Origin: an uncultured Oscillospiraceae bacterium
Lineage (GTDB): Bacteria; Bacillota; Clostridia; Oscillospirales; Ruminococcaceae
Reading direction: 5' to 3'
Assembly: GCA_958403605.1 (NCBI GenBank)
Contig: CATXYA010000059.1
Span: forward strand, 1 to 8,031
Length of the DNA: 8,031 nucleotides
Shown in pieces: positions 1-7,008 of the stretch. A model generated the notes under the pieces. It saw only the letters and a list, made by a program, of their open reading frames with translations. It was not told the origin of the DNA and made no database searches. Position numbers and translations under genes: made by a program. How positions within the stretch are numbered: the first letter of the stretch is position 1; every line of letters begins with the position of its first letter.

Positions 1-666
1 GCGGGGGTAAACGGGCGGCGTGGGCGCCTGTTTCTCATAGACAATGAGGGTGAGGGCCGAGCCGTCGGGCAGGGTGTAGCTGCGGTGGCAGCGGTATTTC
101 CCACCCAGCTTCTCCACCGCGCCCGCCGCCGCCGCGATCTCCGCCGCGGCGTCCGACCCCTTCAGCGCCAAAAACACGCCGCCCACCTTCACCAGCGGCA
201 GGCAGTACTCCGCCAGCATGGGCAGGGAGGCCACGGCCCGGGCGGTGGCCACGTCAAAACCCTCGCGCCAGGCCTTGCGGGCCGCCTCCTCGGCGCGCTC
301 CTTGGCAAATTCCGTCTCTATGCCCAGCTGCCCGCAGACGAACTTCAAAAACTCCACGCGCTTGCCCGTGGGCTCCATCAGCGTCAATTCCAATTCCGGG
401 CGGTACAGCTTCGCCACGATGCCGGGGAAGCCTGCGCCCGTGCCCACGTCCACCACCCTGCCGCACACCTCCGGCTGCATGGCGAACAGCAGGCTGTCGA
501 TGAAATGGCGGTCCTCGATGCCCGCCGGGTCGGTAATGGCGGTGAGGTTCACCTTCCGGTTGTAGTCCACCAGGCACCGGGCGTAGGTATCCAGCGCGTC
601 CACGCAGCCGGAGAGGTCCAATCCGTAAGCCGCTGCCTTTTGCAGCAGGCGCTCTTTGTCGATCAT
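1..666 (-). CDS. rsmG: 16S rRNA (guanine-N7) methyltransferase RsmG, 3' end cut by window edge
   Basis: RsmG (GidB) uses S-adenosylmethionine to methylate N7 of a guanine in the 530 loop of 16S rRNA; its loss is known to give low-level streptomycin resistance. The frame from ATG at 666 stays open for 222 codons to the left edge. It shows the family landmarks in order: [10 protein letters not shown] near residue 35, DRHFIDSLL near 52, the SAM-binding loop [11 protein letters not shown] at 72-82, [12 protein letters not shown] at 97-108 and TARAVASL at 141-148. The visible end, VYPR, is where RsmG proteins enter their short C-terminal tail, so probably only about 15 residues are missing. The start overlaps the mnmG stop as ATGA, and an AAAGGA-like ribosome binding site lies 7 bases upstream inside mnmG, which supports this start and translational coupling. 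Nothing looks damaged; the gene is only truncated by the window. Confidence 0.96.
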   Translation of the reverse strand, partial: MIDKERLLQKAAAYGLDLSGCVDALDTYARCLVDYNRKVNLTAITDPAGIEDRHFIDSLLFAMQPEVCGRVVDVGTGAGFPGIVAKLYRPELELTLMEPTGKRVEFLKFVCGQLGIETEFAKERAEEAARKAWREGFDVATARAVASLPMLAEYCLPLVKVGGVFLALKGSDAAAEIAAAAGAVEKLGGKYRCHRSYTLPDGSALTLIVYEKQAPTPPVYPR

Positions 667-2543
667 GGCAATTTCCTTTCTTTCGCCAGGGCCACCGTCA
701 GGCAGGCCACGTCCGAGGGGCTGACGCCGGGGATGCGGGAGGCCTGGCCCACGCTGCGGGGGCGGATCTTGGCCAGCTTCTCCCGCGCCTCCAGGCTGAC
801 GGTGGCCAGGGCGGCGTAATCAAAATCCGGCGGGATGGGCGTGTGCTCGGCCCGCTGCACGGCGCGGATCTGCGCGCGCTGGCGCTTGACATAGCCCGCG
901 TACTTCACCTCCACCTCCACGCAGTAGGCAATGAAGGGGGTGACGTCCGGCGCCGGGGGCAGGCAGGCCGCCACGTCGGCGTAGTGCAGGGCCGGGCGGC
1001 GCAGCAGCTCCGCCGCCTTGGCGCCGCTCTTCAGCGGCGGCTCGCCCAGGGCTTCTAAAACGGGATCCACGGCGGCGGGAGCGATGATCAACGCCTCCAA
1101 CCGGGCGATCTCCGCCTGCTTGACGGCGCGGCGGCGGGTGAAATCCGCCCAGCGGGCGTCGTCCACCAGGCCCCATTCCCGGCCCAGGGGCGTCAGGCGC
1201 TCGTCGGCGTTGTCCTGGCGCAGGTAGAGGCGGTACTCGCTGCGGCTGGTCATCATGCGGTAAGGGTCCAGCACGCCCTTCGTCACCAGATCGTCCACCA
1301 GCGTGCCGATATAGCTCTCGCTGCGCTCCAGCACCACGGGCTCGCGCCCCAGCACCTGCCGCGCGGCGTTGACGCCCGCCAGCAGCCCTTGGGCGGCGGC
1401 CTCCTCGTAGCCGGAGGTGCCGTTGAACTGCCCCGCGCCGAACAGCCCCGGCACCGCCTTGCACTCCAGCGTGGGGGCCAGGGCGGTGGGGTCGATGCAG
1501 TCGTACTCGATGGCGTAGGCGGGGCGCATCAGCTCCAAGTGTTCAAAGCCGGCGATGGTGCGGTACATGGCGTTCTGCACGTCCTCGGGCAGGGAGGAGG
1601 ACATGCCCTGCAAATACAGCTCCTCCGTGTCCAAGCCGCAGGGCTCCACAAAGATCTGATGGCGCTCCTTCTCCGCGAAGCGCACCACCTTGTCCTCGAT
1701 GGAGGGGCAGTAGCGCGGGCCGATGCCCTCGATCTGGCCGCCGTAAAGGGGCGAGCGGTGCAGGTTCTCACGGATGATGCAGTGGGTCTCGGCGTTGGTG
1801 AAGGCGATGTAGCAGTCCACCTGGTTGTGCAGCTCGCCCTTCGTCAAAAAGGAGAAGGGCTGGATGGTGTCGTCGCCGGGCTGGCGCGTCAGCTTGGAAA
1901 AGTCGATGCTGCGCCGGTGGACGCGGGCGGGGGTACCCGTTTTGAAGCGGCGCAGGGGCAGGCCCGCGGCCCGCAGGCTTTGGGACAGCGCCGTGGCGGC
2001 GTACACGCCGTCCGGCCCGCCCGCGTAGCTGGCGTCGCCCACAAAGATGCGCCCACCGAGATAGGTGCCCGTGCACAGCACCACGGCCTTGGCGCCGTAA
2101 AAGCCGTGCAGGCTGGTCTCCACGCCCGCAGCGCGGCCCTGCTCCAGGCACAGGGCCGTGATCTCGGCCTGCTTGAGCTCCAGGCCCGGCGTCTGTTCCA
2201 GCAGATGCTTCATATAAAGGTGGTAACGCTTGCGGTCCGTCTGCACCCGCAGCGAGTGCACGGCCGGGCCCTTGCCCAGGTTCAGCATGCGGCTCTGCAG
2301 AAAGGTGGCGTCCGCGGCCAGGCCCATCACGCCGCCCAGCGCGTCGATCTCGCGCACCAGATGGCCCTTGGCGGTGCCGCCGATGGACGGGTTGCAGGGC
2401 AGGTTGGCCACGCCGTCCAGCGTCAGGGTGAACAGCGCCGTGTGCGCCCCCAGCTTGGCGGCGGCCACTGCGGCCTCGATGCCCGCGTGCCCGGCCCCCA
2501 CCACGATCACGTCAAAATCGCCCAAATGATTGTGTTCCAACAT
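663..2543 (-). CDS. mnmG: tRNA uridine-5-carboxymethylaminomethyl modification enzyme MnmG (GidA)
   Basis: MnmG is the FAD-dependent partner of MnmE. Together they install the (carboxymethyl)aminomethyl group at C5 of the wobble uridine U34 in a set of tRNAs, using methylene-tetrahydrofolate and glycine or ammonium in the cytosol. The 626-residue product is of normal family length. It has the dinucleotide-binding VGAGHAG at 15-21, the catalytic-cysteine segment CNPSIGG at 50-56, a second conserved cysteine in RYCPSIEDK at 277-285, and [16 protein letters not shown] at 371-386. The C-terminal helical region that contacts MnmE is present ([11 protein letters not shown] near the end). The ATG at 2543 is preceded by GAGGG only 4-5 bases away, slightly close, but no better upstream start is seen. 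It follows the phosphoesterase gene by 35 bases and overlaps rsmG by 4 bases. The gene appears intact, and the identification is secure. Confidence 0.98.
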   Translation of the reverse strand: MLEHNHLGDFDVIVVGAGHAGIEAAVAAAKLGAHTALFTLTLDGVANLPCNPSIGGTAKGHLVREIDALGGVMGLAADATFLQSRMLNLGKGPAVHSLRVQTDRKRYHLYMKHLLEQTPGLELKQAEITALCLEQGRAAGVETSLHGFYGAKAVVLCTGTYLGGRIFVGDASYAGGPDGVYAATALSQSLRAAGLPLRRFKTGTPARVHRRSIDFSKLTRQPGDDTIQPFSFLTKGELHNQVDCYIAFTNAETHCIIRENLHRSPLYGGQIEGIGPRYCPSIEDKVVRFAEKERHQIFVEPCGLDTEELYLQGMSSSLPEDVQNAMYRTIAGFEHLELMRPAYAIEYDCIDPTALAPTLECKAVPGLFGAGQFNGTSGYEEAAAQGLLAGVNAARQVLGREPVVLERSESYIGTLVDDLVTKGVLDPYRMMTSRSEYRLYLRQDNADERLTPLGREWGLVDDARWADFTRRRAVKQAEIARLEALIIAPAAVDPVLEALGEPPLKSGAKAAELLRRPALHYADVAACLPPAPDVTPFIAYCVEVEVKYAGYVKRQRAQIRAVQRAEHTPIPPDFDYAALATVSLEAREKLAKIRPRSVGQASRIPGVSPSDVACLTVALAKERKLP

Positions 2544-2554
2544 TCTTCCCTCTC

Positions 2555-2575
2555 AAAAGGACGCGGCAGGCGTCC
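2555..2575 (-). terminator. Small hairpin with T-run between phosphoesterase gene and mnmG (possible weak terminator or attenuator)
   Basis: On the minus strand, GGACGC (2575-2570), a 5-base loop and GCGTCC (2564-2559) form a perfect 6-bp stem, followed at once by TTTT (2558-2555). It lies just after the phosphoesterase stop and just before the mnmG ribosome binding site (about 2554-2548). It has the shape of a weak intrinsic terminator, but the stem and T-run are short. It could lower transcription into mnmG-rsmG, serve as an RNA-processing site, or be chance. Confidence 0.35.
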
Positions 2576-2578
2576 GGT

Positions 2579-3283
2579 TCACGCGAAATCAAAGACCGCC
2601 AGCTCCCGCGGGCGGGCAAAGCGCAGCGGCGGCCCGCTCTCGCCCAGGCCCGCGCTGACGTACAGCGGCATGCCCCGGGTGAGGTACATGCCGTGGACAA
2701 AGCGGCCCGTTAGCGGCGGCAGCCACAGGTGCTCCAGCACGGGCACGTGCAGCTGCCCGCCGTGGGTGTGCCCGGCCAGCACCAGGTCGGCGCAGGCGTC
2801 CGGCAGCAGCCCCACGGCCAGCGGCTCATGCAGCAGCGCGATGCGCACGCCGGAGGCTTGTTTCAGCGCCGCCATGGCGCCGCCGTCCGGCCTGCCGATG
2901 AGCGCGTCGTCCAGGCCGCCCACCGCCGCGCCCGGCAGCCGCACCACGTCGTTGTGCAAAAAGGTGAAGCCCGCGTCCCGCCAAAAGCGCGCCGTCTCGG
3001 TGAGGCCCACCTTTTTGTCGTGGTTGCCCGCCACGGCGAATTTGCCCAGCCGCGCGGGCATGGCCGCAAAGCAGGCGGCCAGCTGCGCCCGCGCCGGGCA
3101 GAAGGCCGCCGTGCGGAAGACGTCGCCCGTGCACACCAGCACGTCCGGCTGCCGGCGCGCCACGGCCCGGCCCACCGCCGCCAAAAAGGCGGGGCCGTGG
3201 GCCTCGTCCAAATGCAGGTCCGTCAGCTGCACACAGCGCAGCGCCCCGCGGCGGGCGGGGATGATATGGCGGGTCACAACCAC
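2579..3283 (-). CDS. Calcineurin-like metallophosphoesterase, YkuE/YaeI-like, cytosolic form
   Basis: This is a predicted metal-dependent phosphoesterase (Metallophos family) of 234 residues; the substrate is unknown. The full metal-site signature is visible: D-x-H in LTDLHL (D22, H24), TGD (D54), GNHD (N87, H88, D89), LLHEP (H152) and GHTHGGQ (H172, H174). The C-terminal LYVSAGLGESGPPLRF is typical of the YkuE-like branch. Those relatives usually begin with a membrane or Tat leader; here the protein begins almost directly at the catalytic domain, so it is probably cytosolic. The open frame runs upstream to 3451, but that part only shadows the preceding acyltransferase. I choose GTG at 3283 because AGGGAGG (3292-3298) lies 8 bases before it. 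A second GTG at 3277 is possible. The start overlaps the acyltransferase end by 10 bases, implying coupled translation. Confidence 0.9.
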   Translation of the reverse strand: MVVTRHIIPARRGALRCVQLTDLHLDEAHGPAFLAAVGRAVARRQPDVLVCTGDVFRTAAFCPARAQLAACFAAMPARLGKFAVAGNHDKKVGLTETARFWRDAGFTFLHNDVVRLPGAAVGGLDDALIGRPDGGAMAALKQASGVRIALLHEPLAVGLLPDACADLVLAGHTHGGQLHVPVLEHLWLPPLTGRFVHGMYLTRGMPLYVSAGLGESGPPLRFARPRELAVFDFA

Positions 3284-4374
3284 CGCGTCAGCCTCCCTTT
3301 GTTCAAAACTTTGCGCAGCGCCAGGGGCAGCAGCAGGCCCGCGGCGGCGTACACCCAGCCGAACCAGCTGCTGCCGCCGGGCCAATAGGCGTAAAAAATG
3401 TTGGTGGCAAACGCCGCGGCGTCGAAATCGGCGCAGCGGCCCAGCTTCCACAAGCCGAAGAAGATCAGCTTGACGGCAAAAAACGCCGCCAGATGATGGA
3501 TCATGATGTCATAGGTGTGGCGGCCGATGTCCAGCACCAGCGGGTTGCGCGCCAAAGCGGGGGAGAGGATGCGGCACACCCGCAGCCAGAAGGCGACGCC
3601 CAGCACAATGCCCCCGTACGCCGCCAGCGCGCCACCGGGGAATTCCATTTGCAGGACGCTGATGCCCGTGTTTTTGACAAACCACAGCAGCAGCATCTGC
3701 GCCCCCACCACAAAAAAGAAATACCAGCCGTTGGAGAGGGTGTCCAGCTTTTCCCAGTGGGCGCGGTACATGCGGCCCAGCTGCAGACAGGGCAGGAAAA
3801 ACAGCGTGCGGCCCAGGGGCAGCAGCCAGTGGGGCACGGCCCCGGTGTTCCAGATCCAGACGGCAAGACAGCCCGCGGCCAGGCACAGCAGCAGAAAGGG
3901 GCCCTCCCATTGGAAAAGGGTGCCCCGCAGGCAGCGGCGCAAAACCAGATAGGCCGCCTCGGCCAAAAACAGCGCCGGCACAAACCACGCGGCCAGGTTG
4001 TACATAAATTGATGGCCGTCGATGAAGGGCTGCACCACCAGCGTGTAAAAGGACACCGGTTCGCCGATGGCCATGCCCGTGTGGCCGCGCAGCCATTGGG
4101 CGCCCAGGCCGTAGACCAGGTTCCACGCGAAATAGGGCATCAGCAGCTTCAGCGCCTTGCGCGCCAGGTACGGCCCCGGCGCCTGCTCGTGCGAGGGGCG
4201 GTAGAAGTAGCCGGAGATGAAGAGGAACAGCGGCACATGGAACTGGTACGCGGGGAAGAGCCCGCTCAGGCTGACGCTGTCCCAGCCCAGATGCCCGGTG
4301 ATGACCAGCAAAATGCCCACCACGCTGAGAAAGCGGAAGGGCTTGTTCTCCGCCTTTTTGCGCCGCCCCTTCAT
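3274..4374 (-). CDS. Acyltransferase-3 family integral membrane protein, second of a tandem pair
   Basis: This 366-residue multi-pass membrane protein belongs to the acyltransferase-3 family, resembling the fucose 4-O-acetylase-like group (COG3594). Such enzymes move acyl groups, often acetyl, onto sugars of surface polysaccharides at the membrane. The first membrane segment carries the putative catalytic histidine (ILLVITGH, H28). FHVPLFLFISGYFYRP follows at about 45-60, then WFVPALFL near 130 and the late family motif GRHTYDIMIHH. About ten hydrophobic segments are apparent. The N terminus is short and basic (KGRRKK). It aligns end to end with its upstream neighbour, more than half identical by eye. 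At the position where many family members have R in R-x10-H, this protein has S17. The ATG overlaps the previous stop as ATGA and the ribosome binding site is weak, so it probably depends on coupled translation. The actual glycan acceptor cannot be told. Confidence 0.88.
   Translation of the reverse strand: MKGRRKKAENKPFRFLSVVGILLVITGHLGWDSVSLSGLFPAYQFHVPLFLFISGYFYRPSHEQAPGPYLARKALKLLMPYFAWNLVYGLGAQWLRGHTGMAIGEPVSFYTLVVQPFIDGHQFMYNLAAWFVPALFLAEAAYLVLRRCLRGTLFQWEGPFLLLCLAAGCLAVWIWNTGAVPHWLLPLGRTLFFLPCLQLGRMYRAHWEKLDTLSNGWYFFFVVGAQMLLLWFVKNTGISVLQMEFPGGALAAYGGIVLGVAFWLRVCRILSPALARNPLVLDIGRHTYDIMIHHLAAFFAVKLIFFGLWKLGRCADFDAAAFATNIFYAYWPGGSSWFGWVYAAAGLLLPLALRKVLNKGRLTRWL
3292..3298 (-). promoter_or_regulatory. 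Ribosome binding site deciding the phosphoesterase start
   Basis: AGGGAGG on the minus strand lies 8 bases upstream of the GTG at 3283 and 14 bases upstream of the GTG at 3277. The spacing favours 3283. It sits inside the last codons of the second acyltransferase gene, so this gene can be translated within the operon mRNA. Confidence 0.7.
3571..3639 (-). repeat. Near-identical 69-bp segment shared by the acyltransferase pair, copy 1
   Basis: Positions 3571-3639 match 4665-4733 at 66 of 69 bases by eye. Both encode the membrane stretch around GGALAAYGGIVLG and FWLRVCR. This is far closer than the genes are on average, and it holds at third codon positions too. Confidence 0.85.
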
Positions 4375-5459
4375 CGTTTCGACAGCCTTTGCCGGGCATG
4401 GTCCTGCGCCCAGCGCAGCGCCAGCGGCAGCAAAACGGCCGCCGCCAGGTACAGCACATAGGCCCAGGGGCCGGGGACGTACCAGTACCAGAACTCGGTG
4501 GCAAAGGCCGCCGCGTCAAAGCCCGGGCACAGCCCCAGCCGCCAGCCCGCGAAAAAGAGGCCCTTCACCAAAAACAGCGCCATGATATGGTGCAGCATCA
4601 CATCGTAAGTGTGGCGGCCCAGGTACAGCACCGCGCTGCTGCGGCCCAGCACCGGCGCCAGCAGGCGGCACACCCGCAGCCAAAAGGCGATGCCCAGCAC
4701 AATGCCCCCGTACGCCGCCAGCGCGCCGCCGGGAAAGCGGAACCACAGGGTATCCAGGATGTTGGAGGGCACCAGCGCCAAAAACAGCGCCTGCCCGCCC
4801 AGCACCAGCGCAAAATACCAGCGGCTGCGCAGCGTGTCCCGCTGCTCCCAATGCGTGCGGTAGCAGCGCCCCAGCTGGATGCAGGGCAGGAAAAACAGCG
4901 TGCGCGCCACGGGCAGCGGCCAGCCGGAGAGGATGCGGTCCCGCGTCAGCCACACCGCGCCGCAGCCCAGCGCCAGACACAGCAGCAAAAACCAGCCCTC
5001 GCGGGCCAGGGGCGTTTTCCGCAGCGCCTTGCGCAGCAGCAGATAGGCCGCCTCGGCCAAAAACAGCGCCGGGACGAACCAGCCCGCCAGGTTGTATAAA
5101 AACTGGTGGCCGTCCACAAAGGGCTGCACCAGCAGCGTGTAAAAAGACACATCGCTGCCGAAGGTGATGCCCGTCGTACCGCGCACCAGCTGCGCCAGCA
5201 GACCGTACAGCACGTTCCACAGCAGATAGGGCGCCAGCAGCTTCAGCGCCTTGCGCTTCAAAAAGGCCAGCGGCGCGGCCTCCTCCTCCGGGCGGTAAAA
5301 ATAGCCCGCGATGAAAAAGAACAGCGGCACGTGGAACTGGTAGGCATTCATCAGGCCGCCCACGTTCAGTAGCCCCCAGCTCATGTGCCCCAGCACCACC
5401 AGCAGGATGCCCACGGCGCCCAGCAGGCGGAACGTCTTGTTTTCCGTTGTCGTTTTCAT
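4371..5459 (-). CDS. Acyltransferase-3 family integral membrane protein, first of a tandem pair
   Basis: This predicted membrane O-acyltransferase has 362 residues and is the same family as the next gene. Landmarks: ILLVVLGH with H25 in the first membrane segment, FHVPLFFFIAGYFYRP at 42-57, FVDGHQFLYNLAGWFVPALF at 114-133, FPGGALAAYGGIVLG in the second half, and GRHTYDVMLHH before the last helices. About ten membrane segments are expected. The residue 11 before H25 is G14 rather than the common arginine. The open frame extends upstream to 5564 inside mnmE, but that extension is arginine-rich shadow sequence. ATG at 5459 is chosen because it lies 2 bases after the mnmE stop, with GGGGA 7 bases upstream in the mnmE 3' end. 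Being directly behind mnmE, it must share that transcript. Surface-glycan acylation is inferred from the family; the substrate is unknown. Confidence 0.89.
   Translation of the reverse strand: MKTTTENKTFRLLGAVGILLVVLGHMSWGLLNVGGLMNAYQFHVPLFFFIAGYFYRPEEEAAPLAFLKRKALKLLAPYLLWNVLYGLLAQLVRGTTGITFGSDVSFYTLLVQPFVDGHQFLYNLAGWFVPALFLAEAAYLLLRKALRKTPLAREGWFLLLCLALGCGAVWLTRDRILSGWPLPVARTLFFLPCIQLGRCYRTHWEQRDTLRSRWYFALVLGGQALFLALVPSNILDTLWFRFPGGALAAYGGIVLGIAFWLRVCRLLAPVLGRSSAVLYLGRHTYDVMLHHIMALFLVKGLFFAGWRLGLCPGFDAAAFATEFWYWYVPGPWAYVLYLAAAVLLPLALRWAQDHARQRLSKR
4665..4733 (-). repeat. Near-identical 69-bp segment shared by the acyltransferase pair, copy 2
   Basis: Partner of 3571-3639, in the same orientation within the first acyltransferase gene, 1,094 bases away. 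A second fully identical block of 33 bases pairs 3946-3978 with 5040-5072. These direct repeats are the visible trace of the tandem duplication. Confidence 0.85.
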
Positions 5460-5461
5460 CG

Positions 5462-6829
5462 TTATTTCCCCACGCAGAACTTGGCAAACACTTCTTCGAT
5501 CACGTCTTCCGTGGCGTTTTCGCCTGTGAGGGCGCACAGGGCGCGCAGGGCGTCGTCCACGCACACGCCCGCCGCGTCCAGGGTGTAGCCGCCCGCCACC
5601 GCGTCCAGGGCCTCCGCCAGGGCGTCCCGCGCCTGCTGGGCCGCGGCGCGCTGGCGCTCGTTCGCCAGCAGCAAGGCGTCCGGGTCGGCGTCCGCCACGC
5701 CCAGCACCTCGCCCACGGCGGATTCTACAAGCGGTAGAAAATCTTTGTTTTTCGCCGAAATGGAGATGACCTTACCAAAGTACGGCGCCAGGGCCGTCTC
5801 GTCGAACTGCTTTGCCAGGTCGGTCTTGTTGAGGATGGCCACCGCGGGCTTGCCCGCGCACTTCTTCGCCAGGGCCAGGTCCTCCGGCCCGGCGGGGCGG
5901 GAGGCGTCGAAGACGGCCAGCACCAGGCCCGCGCGCTCCAGCTGCGCATAGCTGCGGCGGATGCCCTCGGCCTCCACCACGTCGCCCGTCTGGCGGATGC
6001 CCGCCGTGTCGGCCAAATGCAGCCGCACCCCGGCCAGGCTCAATTCCTGCTCCACCACGTCGCGGGTGGTGCCCGCCACGGGGGTGACGATGGCGCGCTC
6101 GAAGCCCGCCAGCAGGTTCAGCAGCGTGGACTTTCCCACGTTGGGGCTGCCCACGATGGCCGCGGCCACGCCCCGGCGCAGCACGGCGCCCGTGTCGTAG
6201 CCCGCCAGCAGCGCGTCCAGCACCGCCAGGTCCCGGCGCAGGGAAGCGCCCAGCGCCTCCATGGACAGCTCCGGCACGTCCTCCTCCGGGTAATCGGTGT
6301 AGGCGGCGATATGGCCCGCCACCGTCACCAGATGGTCCTGCACCGCCTTGATCTTTTCGTACAGCGCGCCCTCCATGGTGCGGGCCGCCGCCGCCGCGCC
6401 CTGGCGGGAGGAGGCTTCGATGAGGTCCATCACGGCCTCGGCCTGGGTGAGGCTGATGCGTCCCGAGAGGAAGGCCCGCTTGGTGAATTCCCCCGGCCCG
6501 GCGGGCAGCGCCCCCGCCGCATAGCAGGCGCGCAGCAGCCCCTCGCTGGCGGCGCTGCCGCCGTGGCAGGACAGCTCCACCACGTCCTCGCCCGTGTAGC
6601 TGTGCGGGGCGCGAAAGCACAGGGCCACCACCTCGTCGCGCACCTGGCCGTCCTGTACAAAATGGCCGAAGAGGGCCGTGTAGCCCGGCGCCGTTTCCAG
6701 GCGCTTGGCGGGGTTGGCCGGGCGGAACACCCGCGCCGCCACCCCGTAGGCCGTCTCGCCGGAAATGCGCACCACGGCGATGCCGCCCACGCCCGGCGGC
6801 GTCGCCAGCGCGGCGATGGTGTGTTCCAT
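5462..6829 (-). CDS. mnmE: tRNA modification GTPase MnmE (TrmE)
   Basis: MnmE is the GTPase and methylene-tetrahydrofolate-binding half of the MnmE-MnmG complex that modifies wobble U34 of tRNAs. The 455-residue product has the family's normal length and parts. The N-terminal folate-binding domain contains ATPPGVGGIAVVRISG at 9-24 and SCHGG at 87-91. A helical middle follows, with an inserted Ras-like G domain: G1 GSPNVGKS at 227-234, G2 GTTRD at 253-257, G3 DTAG at 274-277, G4 NKTD at 334-337 and G5 SAK at 358-360. It ends in the catalytic C-terminal CVGK at 452-455. The frame is open to an ATG at 6856, but the conserved N terminus begins at the ATG at 6829, which has GGGGAGGGA (6844-6836) 7 bases upstream. 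All key residues are present. It is the first gene of the six-gene minus-strand operon and has its own promoter. Its partner mnmG is 2.9 kb downstream rather than adjacent. Confidence 0.98.
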   Translation of the reverse strand: MEHTIAALATPPGVGGIAVVRISGETAYGVAARVFRPANPAKRLETAPGYTALFGHFVQDGQVRDEVVALCFRAPHSYTGEDVVELSCHGGSAASEGLLRACYAAGALPAGPGEFTKRAFLSGRISLTQAEAVMDLIEASSRQGAAAAARTMEGALYEKIKAVQDHLVTVAGHIAAYTDYPEEDVPELSMEALGASLRRDLAVLDALLAGYDTGAVLRRGVAAAIVGSPNVGKSTLLNLLAGFERAIVTPVAGTTRDVVEQELSLAGVRLHLADTAGIRQTGDVVEAEGIRRSYAQLERAGLVLAVFDASRPAGPEDLALAKKCAGKPAVAILNKTDLAKQFDETALAPYFGKVISISAKNKDFLPLVESAVGEVLGVADADPDALLLANERQRAAAQQARDALAEALDAVAGGYTLDAAGVCVDDALRALCALTGENATEDVIEEVFAKFCVGK

Positions 6830-6868
6830 GGCGCATCCCTCCCCAGTTTCGTTCAATTACAGCTTTTT

Positions 6869-6897
6869 ATTTTACCACAAATCAGGGGCGGGGTAAA
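6869..6897 (-). promoter_or_regulatory. Sigma-A type promoter for mnmE and the operon
   Basis: On the minus strand, a -35-like TTTACC (6897-6892) is separated by exactly 17 bases from TAAAAT (6874-6869). TGG directly before the -10 makes it an extended -10 promoter. Transcription would start near 6860, giving a leader of about 30 bases before the mnmE ATG. The stretch is clearly AT-richer than its surroundings. Confidence 0.72.
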
Positions 6898-6949
6898 GCG
6901 CGGCGGGGCAGGGAAGCCGCCAAAGTGTCTGGCGCAAGTCCACCGCCTA

Positions 6950-6958
6950 TGGTATACT
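6950..6958 (+). promoter_or_regulatory. Extended -10 promoter for the GNAT gene
   Basis: TGG followed by TATACT (-10 at 6953-6958) is a good extended -10 element. The -35 region 17 bases upstream (about 6930-6935, TGGCGC) is poor, as is often tolerated with an extended -10. A start near 6965 would give a leader of roughly 45 bases. Confidence 0.65.
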
Positions 6959-6967
6959 GGAAAAAAG

Positions 6968-6988
6968 CGCCCGCACACGCGGCGGGCG
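6968..6988 (+). promoter_or_regulatory. GC-rich hairpin in the 5' leader of the GNAT gene
   Basis: CGCCCGC (6968-6974) and GCGGGCG (6982-6988) form a perfect 7-bp stem with a 7-base loop. It lies just after the predicted transcription start and ends 6 bases before the likely ribosome binding site GCGAGG (6995-7000). It could stabilise the mRNA or tune translation; no T-run follows, so it is not a terminator. Confidence 0.5.
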
Positions 6989-7008
6989 GGGAAAGCGAGG
7001 CGCATTGC

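Noticed and set aside
3284..3451. N-terminal extension of the phosphoesterase to an ATG at 3451
   Set aside because: The added residues are arginine-rich and unlike the family, overlap the acyltransferase gene entirely, and have no better ribosome binding site than the GTG at 3283.
1389..3473. A 694-codon plus-strand open frame
   Set aside because: It lies antisense to mnmG and the phosphoesterase gene, both of which have full conserved motifs. Its product is low-complexity, rich in G, A, R, H and Q, as expected from the reverse of a high-GC gene.
5460..5564. N-terminal extension of the first acyltransferase to 5564
   Set aside because: It is the shadow of the mnmE 3' end, arginine-rich and not membrane-like; the ATG at 5459 has a good site and spacing.
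6872..6880. DnaA-box-like sequence TTACCACA near the mnmE promoter
   Set aside because: It is a single imperfect match overlapping the -10 element, with no cluster of boxes and no dnaA nearby, so it does not support an origin here.
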